A DNA stretch of 64,000 bases from Bacteroidota bacterium (GTDB lineage: Bacteria; Bacteroidota; Bacteroidia; JACCXN01), in NCBI GenBank assembly GCA_013696965.1, contig JACCXN010000009.1, forward strand, positions 135,754-199,753, in the 5' to 3' direction. Shown here in pieces: positions 39,465 to 49,930 of this stretch. The notes under the pieces were generated by a model. The model saw only the letters and a list, made by a program, of their open reading frames with translations. It was not told the origin of the DNA and did no database searches. The first letter of the stretch is position 1, and every line of letters begins with the position of its first letter. The position numbers were made by a program, and so were the translations under genes.

Positions 39465-40739
39465 TTAAAGGCATGATGAAATTATCTGACCAAACTTCCA
39501 TAAATCCTCAAATGAATTATATAAAGGAACAGGAGCAATTCGGATTACGTTAGGTTCCCTCCAATCAGCAATTATTCCATTTTCAGAAATAACATTAAAT
39601 AATTCCTTCCCCCTATTATGTGCTACAATTGAAATTTGACATCCCCTTGCCTTTTCATCTTTGGGTGTTATTATTTCCAATTTACCTCCATTAGTGATCT
39701 TTCGGTTAATATCCTCAATGATAAATTCAAGATATGCCGTCATTTTTTTGCTCTTTTGTATCAAATTATCCATCCCCGCTTCTTCAAAAATAGAAATTGA
39801 AGCTTTATGAGCAGCCATGGAAAGCACTGGAGCATTGCTTAGTTGCCATCCTTCAGCAGATTCAATGGGTACAAAATTTTTCCCCATTAAAAATCTTGTT
39901 TTTTTGTCATGACCCCACCATCCGGCAAACCTTGTTAAATTTTTGTTTCTGGCATGCTTCTCATAAATATATACTCCGGAAACACCTCCTGGACCTGAAT
40001 TTAAATATTTATAACTGCACCAACAGGCAAAATCGACTTTCCAGGCATGCAGGTTTAATTTGATGTTGCCTGTAGCATGAGCCAGGTCGAACCCAGCATA
40101 AGCTCCAACTTTATGAGCAGATTCAGTAATTTGTTCCATGTCAAAAACCTGGCCGGTATAATAATTTACACCACCAATCATAACCAAAGCAAGGGAATCG
40201 CCTGCTTTTTCAATACTTGAAATAATATCTTCGTTTCTTATCAGGTACTCGCCATCTCTTGGTTTTACCTCTATTATGGCATCTTCGGGATTAAAACCAT
40301 GAAACCTTACCTGTGATTCCAATGCATATTGATCGGAGGGAAAGGCTTTGGCTTCACAAATAATTTTATATCTTTCTTTTGATGGCCGATAAAAAGATGC
40401 CATCAATAAATGAAGATTTACAGTAAGTTGATTCATTACTACTATTTCATTTGGCAAGGCTCCTACAATTCTTGCAACAGGTTCAGAAAACTGTTCATGG
40501 TATGAAAGCCAGGGGCTTCTTGCTTTCATATGGCCCTCAACTCCTAATTTAGCCCAGTCATCCAGTTCCTGCAATACTGCATCTTTCACGGTTACAGGTT
40601 GCAATCCTAATGAATTACCACATAAATAAACTGCTTTTTTACCGCCAATTTCTGGAAAAAGAAACTTACTCTGAAATTTTCTTAGTTTATCCTGATCATC
40701 TTCCTGTAGAGCAAACTCAATTGAATTAACAAAATTCAT
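39465..40739 (-). CDS. kynU: Kynureninase
   Basis: 424 aa from the ATG at 40739; a longer frame begins at 40781, but the promoter box at 40765-40772 lies inside that extension, so the shorter start is better. PLP enzyme that splits kynurenine or 3-hydroxykynurenine to (hydroxy)anthranilate and alanine. Hallmarks are YLCGNSLGLQP near residue 38-48, GFDLAHATGNIKL, and CSYKYLNSGPGG with the PLP lysine. It is transcribed away from hemL and lies just before kmo. Confidence 0.94.
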   Translation of the reverse strand: MNFVNSIEFALQEDDQDKLRKFQSKFLFPEIGGKKAVYLCGNSLGLQPVTVKDAVLQELDDWAKLGVEGHMKARSPWLSYHEQFSEPVARIVGALPNEIVVMNQLTVNLHLLMASFYRPSKERYKIICEAKAFPSDQYALESQVRFHGFNPEDAIIEVKPRDGEYLIRNEDIISSIEKAGDSLALVMIGGVNYYTGQVFDMEQITESAHKVGAYAGFDLAHATGNIKLNLHAWKVDFACWCSYKYLNSGPGGVSGVYIYEKHARNKNLTRFAGWWGHDKKTRFLMGKNFVPIESAEGWQLSNAPVLSMAAHKASISIFEEAGMDNLIQKSKKMTAYLEFIIEDINRKITNGGKLEIITPKDEKARGCQISIVAHNRGKELFNVISENGIIADWREPNVIRIAPVPLYNSFEDLWKFGQIISSCL

Positions 40740-40764
40740 ATTTTCTTCATTTTTTTTAAAGGCC

Positions 40765-40772
40765 CAAAGATA
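40765..40772 (-). promoter_or_regulatory. Bacteroidota -7 promoter box of kynU
   Basis: The minus strand reads TATCTTTG (TAnnTTTG), 25 bp before the chosen kynU start. It is 10 bp from the oppositely directed hemL box, so the two promoters overlap. Confidence 0.5.
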
Positions 40773-40782
40773 CAAATTCAAC

Positions 40783-40790
40783 TATATTTG
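40783..40790 (+). promoter_or_regulatory. Bacteroidota -7 promoter box of hemL
   Basis: TATATTTG matches TAnnTTTG and ends 18 bp before the hemL ATG at 40809. Its TTG could itself be read as a start, but the promoter reading and family alignment favour 40809. Confidence 0.55.
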
Positions 40791-40808
40791 CGCAGAAAAT
40801 TAAAACTT

Positions 40809-42104
40809 ATGGAATTTGTAGAATCAACACGATTATTTGAAAAGGCAAAAACTCTGTTTCCAGGAGGTGTAAATTCACCAGTAAGAGCCTTTCGTTCAGT
40901 GGGTGGAAATCCTGTTTTTATTGAAAGGGGTGATGGGTGCAATGTCTGGGATGCAGACGGCAATAAATACATTGACTTTTGTTGTTCCTGGGGCCCATTA
41001 ATCCTTGGACATAACAATGAAAAAGTAAGAACAAAAGTAGTTCAAACCATTGCAAATGGTACATCTTTTGGCGCACCCACCCGTCTTGAAAATGAACTGG
41101 CTGAGTTGATTCTTTCAAACCATAGATTTATAGAAAAATTACGTTTTGTAAGTTCCGGAACTGAAGCTGTTATGTCTGCAATTCGTTTGGCAAGGGGCTT
41201 TACAGGAAGGAAAAAAATATTGAAATTTGAAGGTTGTTACCATGGACATGCGGATTCGTTGCTGGTAAAAGCAGGTTCAGGGCTTGTAACATTTGGAACA
41301 TCATCCTCAGCAGGAGTTCCGGAGGCATTTACAAACGAGACTCTTGTTGTGCCCTTAAATAACAGACAGGCTGTTGAAAAAGCTTTTGCTGAGTTTAAAG
41401 ATCAAATTGCTTGTATTATCATTGAACCTGTACCTGCTAATAATGGTTTACTTATCCAGGAAAAAGAATTCCTTACATTTTTAAGGGAAATATGCTCGGC
41501 CAATGGTACATTATTGTTTTTTGATGAAGTGATATCAGGTTTCCGTTTGGGATTTGAAGGTGCAGCAGGATTTTATAATATCAAACCCGATATTATTACA
41601 TTTGGGAAAATAATCGGAGGTGGATTGCCTGTTGGTGCATATGGCGCAAGCGCATTGATAATGTCTCACATCTCTCCTGAAGGAAATGTATACCAGGCTG
41701 GTACTCTTTCAGGAAATCCTGTTGCCATGTCTGCAGGAATAGCCCAACTCACAGAATGCCTTAAAAAAGAATTTTATTCAACGCTTGAAGCAAAAACAAA
41801 TTTATTTATCGGTATTATTAATAATCATAGTGTTAATAAAGGTTATGAATTCAAAATTTTCAGCATTGGATCCGTTTTCTGGTTTGCATTTACATTAAAA
41901 AAAGCAATTCGTTCTGCCGAAGAAATCGACTCTCGTAGTATGGATAAATTCAAAATATTTTATTGGGAACTTTTAAACAGGGGTGTATATATAGGTCCAT
42001 CCGGTTATGAAGTTGGTTTTATTTCAGAGGCTCATAATGAAAAGGACCTTAATGAAGCAGCTTTCAGGGTTTGTGAAGCGCTTGACTTAACTTTTTCCAC
42101 ATAA
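40809..42104 (+). CDS. hemL: Glutamate-1-semialdehyde 2,1-aminomutase
   Basis: 431 aa, normal length. PLP enzyme that makes 5-aminolevulinate for haem from glutamate 1-semialdehyde (C5 pathway). Motifs: LFPGGVNSPVRAF (residues ~14-26), SSGTEAVMSAIRLARG near 114, GCYHGHADSLL near 139, LLFFDEVISGFR near 237 and TFGKIIGGGLPVGAYG with the PLP lysine near 262. The start at 40809 gives MEFVESTRLFEKA, aligned with the family. Divergent from kynU. Confidence 0.96.
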   Translation: MEFVESTRLFEKAKTLFPGGVNSPVRAFRSVGGNPVFIERGDGCNVWDADGNKYIDFCCSWGPLILGHNNEKVRTKVVQTIANGTSFGAPTRLENELAELILSNHRFIEKLRFVSSGTEAVMSAIRLARGFTGRKKILKFEGCYHGHADSLLVKAGSGLVTFGTSSSAGVPEAFTNETLVVPLNNRQAVEKAFAEFKDQIACIIIEPVPANNGLLIQEKEFLTFLREICSANGTLLFFDEVISGFRLGFEGAAGFYNIKPDIITFGKIIGGGLPVGAYGASALIMSHISPEGNVYQAGTLSGNPVAMSAGIAQLTECLKKEFYSTLEAKTNLFIGIINNHSVNKGYEFKIFSIGSVFWFAFTLKKAIRSAEEIDSRSMDKFKIFYWELLNRGVYIGPSGYEVGFISEAHNEKDLNEAAFRVCEALDLTFST

Positions 42105-42287
42105 AAATCAATAGAAATAATTCTTTTTTATTCTGAAAATAAAATACTAAAGCTTTAAAACAAAGTGAAAAATAAGTTTTAATGCACTTTAGAGGTTTTA
42201 TGGCAACTATCATTTATTCTGATTTTATTTCTTAAATTTATACGAAAGCGATCTTTCTATTTAAAGATTTGAATTATCAGATAAATT
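42105..42287. other. Intergenic stretch after hemL, nothing found
   Basis: 183 bp, A/T-rich. No terminator hairpin, promoter match or short coding frame was recognised. Confidence 0.4.
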
Positions 42288-42779
42288 ATGGAGACACGAT
42301 ATATTATCCCCTCCCAAACCAGAATAGGTCATATTCATTTAAAAGTTTCTGACTTGGAACGGGCATTGAATTTTTATTGTGAACTTCTTGGCTTTTCTCT
42401 TATAACTAAAATGGGAAATGATGCTGCATTTATTTCAGCAGGTGGATACCATCACCACATTGGATTAAATACCTGGTATAGCAAAAACAGTTCTCCTTCT
42501 GCATTAAGAAGTACCGGATTATTTCATTTTGCAATTTTATATCCTACTAGAAAAGACCTTGCCACTGCTTATAAAAGACTTTTAGATTTTCATTATCCTA
42601 TTACTGGTTCAGCTGATCATGGTGTGTCAGAAGCAATTTATTTTAATGATCCTGACAGGAATGGTGTGGAATTATATTGGGATAGGCCCATGGAACAATG
42701 GCCAAAAAAAGCAGACGGAACAATTAATATTTATACCGCTGAACTTGATTTAAGTAGTTTGTTAAATGAACTTGTCTAG
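42288..42779 (+). CDS. VOC family protein (glyoxalase/extradiol dioxygenase fold)
   Basis: 163 aa, one full VOC module of the CatE type. The likely metal ligands are visible: H17 in IGHIHLKV, H80 in GLFHFAILYP and E128 in GVELYWD. The first strand HIHLKVSDLERALNFYCELLGF (described as residues 15-36) and NDPDRNGVELYWDRP (120-134) are typical of catechol 2,3-dioxygenase-like proteins. Substrate unknown. A DoxX-like gene follows 64 bp later and is often paired with VOC proteins. Confidence 0.87.
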   Translation: METRYIIPSQTRIGHIHLKVSDLERALNFYCELLGFSLITKMGNDAAFISAGGYHHHIGLNTWYSKNSSPSALRSTGLFHFAILYPTRKDLATAYKRLLDFHYPITGSADHGVSEAIYFNDPDRNGVELYWDRPMEQWPKKADGTINIYTAELDLSSLLNELV

Positions 42780-42843
42780 CTACAATTTTGATTGAAAAAA
42801 CAAAAATTGTATTTCAATATTATTTAAGTAATTATTCTAAATA

Positions 42844-43200
42844 ATGATAAAACAAATAGTGTCATTAATTTTCACCACTGCTTTTAGTATTAAAGCAATC
42901 CATTTGTGGATATTGTTCTTCAGGATAAGTATTTCTACATTTATGTTAACCCATGGTTTGCCTAAATTATCGAAATTAATGTCTGGAGACTACGAATTTG
43001 CAGATCCTCTTGGTATTGGCATGATAACTTCACTAGTATTAGCAAGCTTTTCTGAAGCAATATGTTCTATCTTTATTTTATTTGGTGCTTTTACTAAAAT
43101 TGCAACTATACCCCCAATTATTACTATGGCGGTTGCAGCATTTATCGTTCATCAGTTTGATCCTTTTAGTAAAAAGGATTATCCTTACTTTATCTTTTGA
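42844..43200 (+). CDS. DoxX family membrane protein
   Basis: 118 aa with four hydrophobic segments. FRISISTFMLTHGLPKLSKL (residues ~27-46), the LASFSEAICSIFILFGAFTK segment near 70-89 and the final HQFDPFSKKDYPYF are typical of the DoxX/YphA group, which are quinone-related or stress-linked membrane proteins of unclear function. It stands alone on the plus strand after the VOC gene. Confidence 0.85.
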   Translation: MIKQIVSLIFTTAFSIKAIHLWILFFRISISTFMLTHGLPKLSKLMSGDYEFADPLGIGMITSLVLASFSEAICSIFILFGAFTKIATIPPIITMAVAAFIVHQFDPFSKKDYPYFIF

Positions 43201-43587
43201 CTTTCCTAACTATTTTCATAGTAGGTAGTGGAAAATACAGCTTTGACGAATTGATTCAAAAAAAAATAACAAAAAAACAGAAGGAATTTAATTAATTGGG
43301 GCTTGTTTTCTTACCTGAATTAAACCACTTGCCAAAATTTAATCCTTAAAAAATTTGAGCCCCTTTTTTCAACCTCTATAATTTAATGTAAGAGAATTAA
43401 TCATTCCAAACACCCTTATTTACCTGAAAATAAACACAAAGATCATTATAAGCAGAAAAATTCATTGAAAACAGGGGGAAATAGTTTTTTTTTATACATC
43501 GCATTGAAAATCAGGCAAAAAAAAATATTGAATCAGTTGAAAACATGATAATTCTTATGCTACATTTGCGGCAAACAATCTCACAAA
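43201..43587 (+). promoter_or_regulatory. 387-bp gap with a Bacteroidota promoter for the small lipoprotein gene
   Basis: The gap has no convincing coding frame. At its end, TTGA (43537-43540), 20 bp of spacer and TACATTTG (43561-43568) form the best -33/-7 pair of the window, 19 bp before the ATG at 43588. A short GGGGCT/AGCCCC inverted repeat (43298-43303 and 43358-43363) followed by T residues may end the doxX transcript, but its loop is long. Confidence 0.55.
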
Positions 43588-43809
43588 ATGAAAACAATTA
43601 TTAACACCGCTTTAGGTGCAGTTTTATTAGGCTTAGTTGCCTGTGGCCCAAGTGCCGAACAAGTTGAACAACAAACTCAGGATTCTATTAGAATTGCTGA
43701 TTCAATTCAAGCTTCAATTATTGCTGCTGAAGTTGAAGCAATGAGAATCCAGGATTCTATTGCTATTGCTGAAGCTGCACCAGTTGATACAACAGTTGTT
43801 GTTCAATAA
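43588..43809 (+). CDS. Small putative lipoprotein
   Basis: 73 aa. A lipoprotein signal peptide ends in the lipobox LVAC (residues ~16-19), followed by GPSAEQVEQQ. The mature part is short, Ala/Ile/Glu-rich and semi-repetitive (QDSIRIADSIQ ... RIQDSIAIAEA), likely a single helix or coiled coil. It has its own good promoter and a strong terminator, so it is a monocistronic and probably well-expressed gene. Function unknown. Confidence 0.75.
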   Translation: MKTIINTALGAVLLGLVACGPSAEQVEQQTQDSIRIADSIQASIIAAEVEAMRIQDSIAIAEAAPVDTTVVVQ

Positions 43810-43849
43810 CTTTTAATTCTGAAACTAAGAAAGTAAAACTTCTTACAGA

Positions 43850-43887
43850 AACAAAAAAGGCTGTCCATATGGATAGCCTTTTTTGTT
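43850..43887. terminator. Strong bidirectional terminator
   Basis: AACAAAAAAGGCTGTCC (43850-43866) pairs with GGATAGCCTTTTTTGTT (43871-43887) around an ATAT loop, with one G-T pair. A- and T-runs on both sides serve the lipoprotein gene (+) and the convergent UbiA-like gene (-). Confidence 0.9.
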
Positions 43888-43904
43888 TAATTTAAATTCT
43901 TATT

Positions 43905-44795
43905 TTAAAAATTGGAATCAAAAACAAGCAAAAGCAAAAATTGAATTAACATAGTTGATTCAATCCAAAAAGAATAATAATATTCATTGTTTTCTTTTTT
44001 TACAAAAGAAATTACAAAACCTGTAATAATAGCAGATAAAATAAGTGCAGTAATTATTCCTGGATCAGTAGCAAACCAAGTTTTTTCTAAAAGTGTATTG
44101 AATGAGAAAACAATTAATAAAAAAAAGGATAAATATTTGGTTTTTTCTACACCCAAAATCATAGGAATTGTTTTAACATTTAGAATTTCATCCTGTTTCA
44201 TATCCCTTATGTCGAAGGGAAGGGTAATGGCAAAAAGAAAGAGCATTCGTTCTAAAGAAATAACAAAAATGTAAGTATTAGAAAAATCACTTCCATATTC
44301 AATTATTGGAAGCCATACTGTAACTGCAGTCCAAGTTAGAGCTATAAGCACTATTTTAAAATAAGGAACACCCCTTAATTTTTTAAATCTTCCTTTTAAA
44401 AAAGGTAAAATCTGGTGCATATCCATAGCATACCATACCGACAGAAAGCCAAAAGGCAGGAGCAGTACTATGCTTTCTATTTTATTTTTAAACCAGAAAA
44501 CAAAAACAAGGGATGCTGCAATGAAAGCTATTATGGTTATATAAGCAAGCATTTTTCTATGGTTGGCAATCCATTTGTGACGGACAGACAAAAGAGCATG
44601 CTCACTTATTTGAGAAGGAATAATTCGCTGGAAGTTATAGACAGCAAGGGATGAAAAAAAAACAAAAACTTCCAGGTAAAATCCTTCATTTACTTGAAAG
44701 ATTATTTTTGTGCAAAAAGCAAGGCAAGCGGCACAAAGGGAAACAAAAACATTGCTGAAAATCAATAAATCTACTGCTCTTTTTAAGGTATGCAA
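43905..44795 (-). CDS. UbiA-like prenyltransferase-fold membrane protein, first Asp motif missing
   Basis: 296 aa with eight or nine hydrophobic segments. The second aspartate motif of UbiA enzymes is recognisable (LPFDIRDMKQDEILNVKTIP, residues ~193-212), followed by the usual LGVEKTK. At the first position, where active enzymes have NDxxDxxxD, the sequence is AVYNFQRIIPS (~51-61), so the Mg-diphosphate site is incomplete. It may have lost catalysis or act on another substrate. The hypothetical gene at 44801 ends 5 bp upstream on the same strand. Confidence 0.65.
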   Translation of the reverse strand: MHTLKRAVDLLIFSNVFVSLCAACLAFCTKIIFQVNEGFYLEVFVFFSSLAVYNFQRIIPSQISEHALLSVRHKWIANHRKMLAYITIIAFIAASLVFVFWFKNKIESIVLLLPFGFLSVWYAMDMHQILPFLKGRFKKLRGVPYFKIVLIALTWTAVTVWLPIIEYGSDFSNTYIFVISLERMLFLFAITLPFDIRDMKQDEILNVKTIPMILGVEKTKYLSFFLLIVFSFNTLLEKTWFATDPGIITALILSAIITGFVISFVKKENNEYYYSFWIESTMLIQFLLLLVFDSNF

Positions 44796-44800
44796 TTCTA

Positions 44801-45436
44801 TTAATCTCCTATCAGATTATTATTATTAAGGATATGGAAAGTTGCAACTCCCGCTAAAACACCAATTAAACTTCCTTTTATTGCATTTTGTATTCGTTTA
44901 TTCTTTGCCACTCGTTTATACCCTTGTATGTATGTTATTTCTTTTAGGTATTCAACATTTGAAACTCTCTTTTTTCTAATTTTAATCCCCGGAATTGTAT
45001 GAACACCTGAAGATACAAATGGCACAAGAAGTAAAAGAAAATCTCCGGCTAGAAAAAATCCTCCGGTGGCAGCTAATGTAAAACCTATTAAAGTAGCACC
45101 TGGAGCTCGATGGTAATTATACGCATCCTGTTCTCCCATTACAAAATAATGCATTTCAGATGCTGAAAAATAATCACCTCTTATGGTATCCTGGGTATAA
45201 AGAATCTGAGTATGTCCATCACCATAGGAAATGGAAAAAATTCTGTATGTCTCTAATTCCTTTATAATTGTTTTATTTTTTTTCTTGCTTTCATAAATTA
45301 CTTGAGATTCGTTAATAGTTACAACCTTACCATCCATTGTCCGTCCATTCATTAGCCATATTACATCCTGACCTTTTGAAAAAGGCATTAATAGGAGTAC
45401 AAATGAAATAAACAACAGAATTTTTCTTTTTAACAT
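44801..45436 (-). CDS. Conserved-type hypothetical envelope protein
   Basis: 211 aa with a signal peptide ([19 protein letters not shown] ... GQ). A beta-rich N-terminal segment ([18 protein letters not shown], residues ~24-41, then [11 protein letters not shown]) resembles the small 'nucleic-acid-like' repeats seen in many Bacteroidota membrane proteins. Two hydrophobic stretches follow near residues 120-145 and 190-203. It is co-directional with and 5 bp from the UbiA-like gene and divergent from gcvP. I do not recognise a function. Confidence 0.65.
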   Translation of the reverse strand: MLKRKILLFISFVLLLMPFSKGQDVIWLMNGRTMDGKVVTINESQVIYESKKKNKTIIKELETYRIFSISYGDGHTQILYTQDTIRGDYFSASEMHYFVMGEQDAYNYHRAPGATLIGFTLAATGGFFLAGDFLLLLVPFVSSGVHTIPGIKIRKKRVSNVEYLKEITYIQGYKRVAKNKRIQNAIKGSLIGVLAGVATFHILNNNNLIGD

Positions 45437-45541
45437 TAAAAGGGCAAATTAAAAACAACTATCAAAGGTATGGAATAAAAATGCCGTTGCAAATGTTAAA
45501 AAATAAACCCCCTGCAACCTTCATTCAAGCAAACTTTATAT

Positions 45542-45549
45542 TAATTTTG
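45542..45549 (+). promoter_or_regulatory. Bacteroidota -7 promoter box of gcvP
   Basis: TAATTTTG matches TAnnTTTG and lies inside the upstream extension of the gcvP frame, 36 bp before the ATG at 45586. It therefore supports that ATG as the true start. Confidence 0.5.
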
Positions 45550-45585
45550 CCCCTTTCCATATTAACTGAATCAATCCTAAAATTT

Positions 45586-48495
45586 ATGACCACTGATAAT
45601 TTTGTTTCCAGACATAATGGTCCACGTGAAAAAGAAATTTCTTTCATGCTTGATCGTATTGGCGTTTCAAGTCTTGATGAATTAATTGAACAGACCATTC
45701 CTGGTTCTATTAGGCTAAAAAAGCCATTAAACCTTCCTAATGCATTATCTGAATTTCAATACAGCAAACATATTAAACAAATTGCTGCAAAAAATAAACT
45801 CTACAAAACTTTTATAGGTTTAGGTTATAATGGTTGCATTACTCCACCGGTAATTCAAAGAAACATTTTGGAAAATCCAGGCTGGTATACTGCATACACG
45901 CCCTATCAGGCTGAAATCTCTCAAGGAAGATTAGAAGCTCTTCTTAATTTCCAAACCATGGTTACAGACCTTACTGGTATGGAAATGGCTAACGCTTCTT
46001 TATTGGATGAAGCTACAGCTGCGGCAGAGGCAATGACAATGTTCTACAATACCCGTTCCCGAGAGGCTTTAAAAAACGATGCACACGTTTTTTTTGTTTC
46101 CGATTCCTGTTTTCCACAAACCATTGATGTTCTAAAAACAAGAGCCCTGCCACTTGGTATAGAGTTAATCATTGGCAACCATACTGATTTAGATTTTGAG
46201 AACCTGCCACTGGAAAGAAAGAACAAAATATTTGGAGCACTTCTTCAGTATCCTGATGCTGAGGGAAAGATAAACGATTATAAAAAATTTACAGATTCTG
46301 CTCATCAAAATGGTGCATTGGTTGCTGTTGCCACAGATTTATTAAGCCTTGCTTTATTGACCCCTCCTGGTGAATGGGGAGCTGATGCAGTGACTGGTAA
46401 TTCACAGCGTTTTGGAGTTCCACTTGGTTATGGTGGTCCACATGCTGCTTTCTTTGCTACAAGAGAGGATTTTAAAAGACATCTTCCCGGAAGAATTATA
46501 GGTGTTTCTGTTGATATGCAGGGGAATACCGCCCTTAGAATGGCCTTACAGACAAGGGAACAACATATAAAAAGAGATAAGGCTACCTCAAATATTTGTA
46601 CGGCACAAGCCCTTTTAGCCATTATGGCCTCTATGTTTGCTGTTTATCATGGACCTGAAGGAATAAAAAAAATTGCGGAAAAAGCACACGCAGCTGCAGT
46701 CTTGCTTTCCACCAAATTAGAAGAGCTTGGATTTATTGTTGAAAACAAACAGTTCTTTGACACCATTAAAGTTGGTCTTCCTGATACTGTAAATGCTAAC
46801 ACGATTGAAGAAATAGCATTGAAAAACGAAATCAATTTTAACTATATTGATACCTCAAACATTGGAATAAGCCTTGATCAAACAACAGATATTGAGGAAA
46901 TTAATCTAATTTTAGAAGTATTTTCATCCGCATTAAATACAGAATTCATTCCAGTAACAACTGAGGATTTGGTTTTGGTAAAAACAACACTGGATAAATC
47001 TTTTTGCAGAACTTCAAAATACCTTTCACATCCAGTATTCAGCAGTTTTCATTCTGAAACAGAAATGATGCGGTATATTAAAAGGCTTGAAAACAAAGAT
47101 CTTTCTCTTACCCATTCAATGATTCCCTTAGGTTCATGTACAATGAAACTAAATGCAGCGGCTGAACTTTACCCCATTACAATCCCTGAATTTGCAGGTT
47201 TGCACCCTTTTGTACCTGTTGATCAGGCACGCGGCTATGCACAGGTGTTAGAAGATCTTGAAATAGCACTTTGTGAGATTACAGGTTTTGCTGCTATGTC
47301 CTTTCAACCTAATTCCGGAGCACAGGGTGAATATGCAGGGCTTATGGTTATAAGGGAATATCACAAAAGCCGTGGTGATACTCATCGCGATGTCTCACTT
47401 ATTCCATCTTCTGCCCATGGCACTAATCCTGCAAGTGCTATAATGGCCGGAATGAAGGTAGTGGTTGTAAAATGTGATGAATATGGAAATATTGACATTA
47501 ACGATCTTCGACAAAAAGCAGAACAATATAAAGATACTTTATCTTGCCTGATGGTTACCTATCCTTCAACACATGGTGTATACGAGGAGGGGATTATTGC
47601 AATTACAAACATTATACATGAAAACGGTGGACAGGTTTATATGGATGGTGCAAATATGAATGCTCAAGTGGGTCTTACAAGCCCGGGGAACATTGGTGCA
47701 GATGTTTGCCATTTGAACTTGCATAAAACCTTTGCAATACCCCATGGAGGCGGAGGCCCAGGAATGGGACCTATAGGTGTTGCCACTCACCTTGTACCCT
47801 TTTTACCTGCACACAAAATTATTAAGACTGGAGGAAAAAGTGGCATTACGGCTGTTTCCGCTGCCCCTTTTGGCAGCAGCCTTATTCTTTTGATTTCATA
47901 TGGATATATTAAAATGCTGGGCGGACAAGGTGCAACAGAGGCAACCAAAGTGGCCATTTTAAACGCAAATTATATAAAAGAGCGATTAAAGGATGATTAC
48001 AGTATTTTGTATGTTGGAAAATCAGGAAGAGTTGCGCATGAAATGATACTTGATTGCAAGGAGTATAAAAAAAATGCCGGGGTTGAGGTTTCAGATATTG
48101 CCAAAAGATTAATGGACTATGGCTTTCATGCCCCAACTGTTGCTTTTCCAGTAGTGGATACACTTATGGTAGAGCCAACAGAAAGCGAATCTCTTTCAGA
48201 ACTTGATCGTTTTTGCGACACAATGATTTCTATAAAAGGAGAAATTCAAGAAATAGCAAGTGGAAAAGCTGATATGAAAGACAATGTGCTTAAAAATGCA
48301 CCCCATACATCTACAGTTGTAATAAATGACAACTGGAATCATTCCTATTCAAGAGAAAAGGCTGTTTATCCACTTCACTGGTTAAGAAACAGTAAGTTTT
48401 GGCCCTCCGTAAGCAGGATTGACAATGCATTTGGCGATAGAAATCTTATTTGCAGTTGTCCTGCAATTGAAACTTATGCCGAACCTGTGATTTAA
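45586..48495 (+). CDS. gcvP: Glycine dehydrogenase (decarboxylating), P protein
   Basis: 969 aa from the ATG at 45586, the usual length; the frame is open back to 45481 but a promoter box lies in that extension. P protein of the glycine cleavage system, PLP-dependent, releasing CO2 and passing aminomethyl to the H protein. The start [17 protein letters not shown] is typical, both homologous halves are fused in one chain, and the PLP lysine is K714 in [16 protein letters not shown]. gcvH and gcvT are not in the window, and I saw no glycine riboswitch upstream. Confidence 0.97.
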   Translation: MTTDNFVSRHNGPREKEISFMLDRIGVSSLDELIEQTIPGSIRLKKPLNLPNALSEFQYSKHIKQIAAKNKLYKTFIGLGYNGCITPPVIQRNILENPGWYTAYTPYQAEISQGRLEALLNFQTMVTDLTGMEMANASLLDEATAAAEAMTMFYNTRSREALKNDAHVFFVSDSCFPQTIDVLKTRALPLGIELIIGNHTDLDFENLPLERKNKIFGALLQYPDAEGKINDYKKFTDSAHQNGALVAVATDLLSLALLTPPGEWGADAVTGNSQRFGVPLGYGGPHAAFFATREDFKRHLPGRIIGVSVDMQGNTALRMALQTREQHIKRDKATSNICTAQALLAIMASMFAVYHGPEGIKKIAEKAHAAAVLLSTKLEELGFIVENKQFFDTIKVGLPDTVNANTIEEIALKNEINFNYIDTSNIGISLDQTTDIEEINLILEVFSSALNTEFIPVTTEDLVLVKTTLDKSFCRTSKYLSHPVFSSFHSETEMMRYIKRLENKDLSLTHSMIPLGSCTMKLNAAAELYPITIPEFAGLHPFVPVDQARGYAQVLEDLEIALCEITGFAAMSFQPNSGAQGEYAGLMVIREYHKSRGDTHRDVSLIPSSAHGTNPASAIMAGMKVVVVKCDEYGNIDINDLRQKAEQYKDTLSCLMVTYPSTHGVYEEGIIAITNIIHENGGQVYMDGANMNAQVGLTSPGNIGADVCHLNLHKTFAIPHGGGGPGMGPIGVATHLVPFLPAHKIIKTGGKSGITAVSAAPFGSSLILLISYGYIKMLGGQGATEATKVAILNANYIKERLKDDYSILYVGKSGRVAHEMILDCKEYKKNAGVEVSDIAKRLMDYGFHAPTVAFPVVDTLMVEPTESESLSELDRFCDTMISIKGEIQEIASGKADMKDNVLKNAPHTSTVVINDNWNHSYSREKAVYPLHWLRNSKFWPSVSRIDNAFGDRNLICSCPAIETYAEPVI

Positions 48496-48571
48496 ACATT
48501 TATTGATTTTTGTGGTTTTGAAGTTTAGGGAATAATTCTATTTCTTCTTCATTTCCTTTATGAAAAAAATT

Positions 48572-49855
48572 ATGAGCAAGAATTTTATTGAAGAGTTGCA
48601 ATGGAGAGGAATGATTCATGATGTAACCCCCGGAACTAGTGAATTATTAAAAAAGGAGTTAAGTTCTGCCTATGTAGGAATTGATCCCACAGCAGATTCC
48701 TTACACATTGGCCATCTTGTTTCTATCATGATGCTCAAACATTTTCAGATAGCAGGACACAAGCCAATTGTTTTGCTTGGAGGTGCAACTGGAATGATCG
48801 GTGACCCTTCGGGAAAGTCTGAAGAAAGAAACCTGCTTTCGGAGGATATTCTCAGATTTAATGAAAAATGCCTTACTCAACAATTAGGGAAATTTTTAAA
48901 TTATAACTCCGGGAAAAATTCAGCGGAAATAGTCAATAATTATGACTGGTTTAAAGAAATGAATTTTCTTGCTTTTTTACGTGAAGTAGGTAAACATATT
49001 TCTGTAAACTATATGATGGCAAAGGATTCTGTACAGAAAAGACTTGAAACAGGTATTTCTTATACCGAATTCACCTACCAGCTTGTTCAAGGATATGATT
49101 TTTATTATTTATTTAAGGAAAAAGGCTGTAAATTACAGATGGGTGGCTCAGATCAATGGGGTAATATTTTAACAGGAACAGAACTTATTCGAAGAAAGTG
49201 CGCTGGAGAAGCCTTTGCAATTACTTGTCCATTAATAACTAAAGCAGACGGTGGAAAATTTGGAAAAACAGAAAGCGGAAACATATGGCTTGATCCTAAA
49301 AAAACTTCCCCTTACAGGTTTTACCAATTTTGGCTTAATACTTCAGATTTAGATGCTAGTAAATATATACGAATTTTCACCCTGCTAAACAAGGAAGAAA
49401 TTGAAGCTTTAGAATTAGAACATGCCACTGCCCCACATCTTAGGGTTTTACAAAAAGCTTTGGCAAATGAAATAACCATTCTTGTTCATTCCCAAAAGGA
49501 TTTACAAAGAGCCATTGAAGCATCAGAAATACTGTTTGGTAAAGGAACGGCAGAATCACTTAAAGAATTACCAGAAACTGATTTGTTAGATGTTTTTATA
49601 GGAGTTCCTCAAATGGAAACCAATAGAAATGAATTACAAAAAGGTATTAACATTGTTGAATTTTTATCTGACAAAACCTCCATTTTTTCTTCAAAGGGAG
49701 AAGCCAGGAAAATGATACTAGGGGGCGGAATTGCTATAAATAAAATCAAAATTGAAAATCCTGATGATTTAGTTACTTCAGCAAACCTTTTAAATGATAA
49801 ATATATTCTGGTGCAAAAAGGAAAGAAAAATTATTTCTTGGTTCGTGCCGTTTAA
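48572..49855 (+). CDS. tyrS: Tyrosine--tRNA ligase
   Basis: 427 aa from the ATG at 48572 ([13 protein letters not shown]); an in-frame ATG at 48560 would add four residues. Class I aminoacyl-tRNA synthetase. The HIGH motif is [10 protein letters not shown] near residue 46, the tyrosine pocket contains [12 protein letters not shown] and GGSDQWGNI near 190-206, and the KMSKS loop reads KFGKTESGN near 231. A C-terminal S4-like RNA-binding segment ([20 protein letters not shown]) closes the protein. No T-box leader seen, as expected for this phylum. Confidence 0.96.
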   Translation: MSKNFIEELQWRGMIHDVTPGTSELLKKELSSAYVGIDPTADSLHIGHLVSIMMLKHFQIAGHKPIVLLGGATGMIGDPSGKSEERNLLSEDILRFNEKCLTQQLGKFLNYNSGKNSAEIVNNYDWFKEMNFLAFLREVGKHISVNYMMAKDSVQKRLETGISYTEFTYQLVQGYDFYYLFKEKGCKLQMGGSDQWGNILTGTELIRRKCAGEAFAITCPLITKADGGKFGKTESGNIWLDPKKTSPYRFYQFWLNTSDLDASKYIRIFTLLNKEEIEALELEHATAPHLRVLQKALANEITILVHSQKDLQRAIEASEILFGKGTAESLKELPETDLLDVFIGVPQMETNRNELQKGINIVEFLSDKTSIFSSKGEARKMILGGGIAINKIKIENPDDLVTSANLLNDKYILVQKGKKNYFLVRAV

Positions 49856-49930
49856 TATTTAATACTGATCACTACTCACCGCAATTTATACTTCTGAATA
49901 AGCTTTAATAAAGCATAGATTCTTTAGTTT

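Noticed and set aside
43298-43363. GGGGCT/AGCCCC inverted repeat with T-run after doxX
   Set aside because: Only 6 bp of stem around a loop of more than 50 nt, so listed only as a remark and not as a terminator.
45481-45585. Upstream extension of gcvP
   Set aside because: A TAnnTTTG promoter box lies inside it and the family start matches the ATG at 45586.
45437-45585. Glycine riboswitch before gcvP
   Set aside because: The 149-bp gap shows no paired aptamer helices; nothing like the tandem glycine aptamer was seen.
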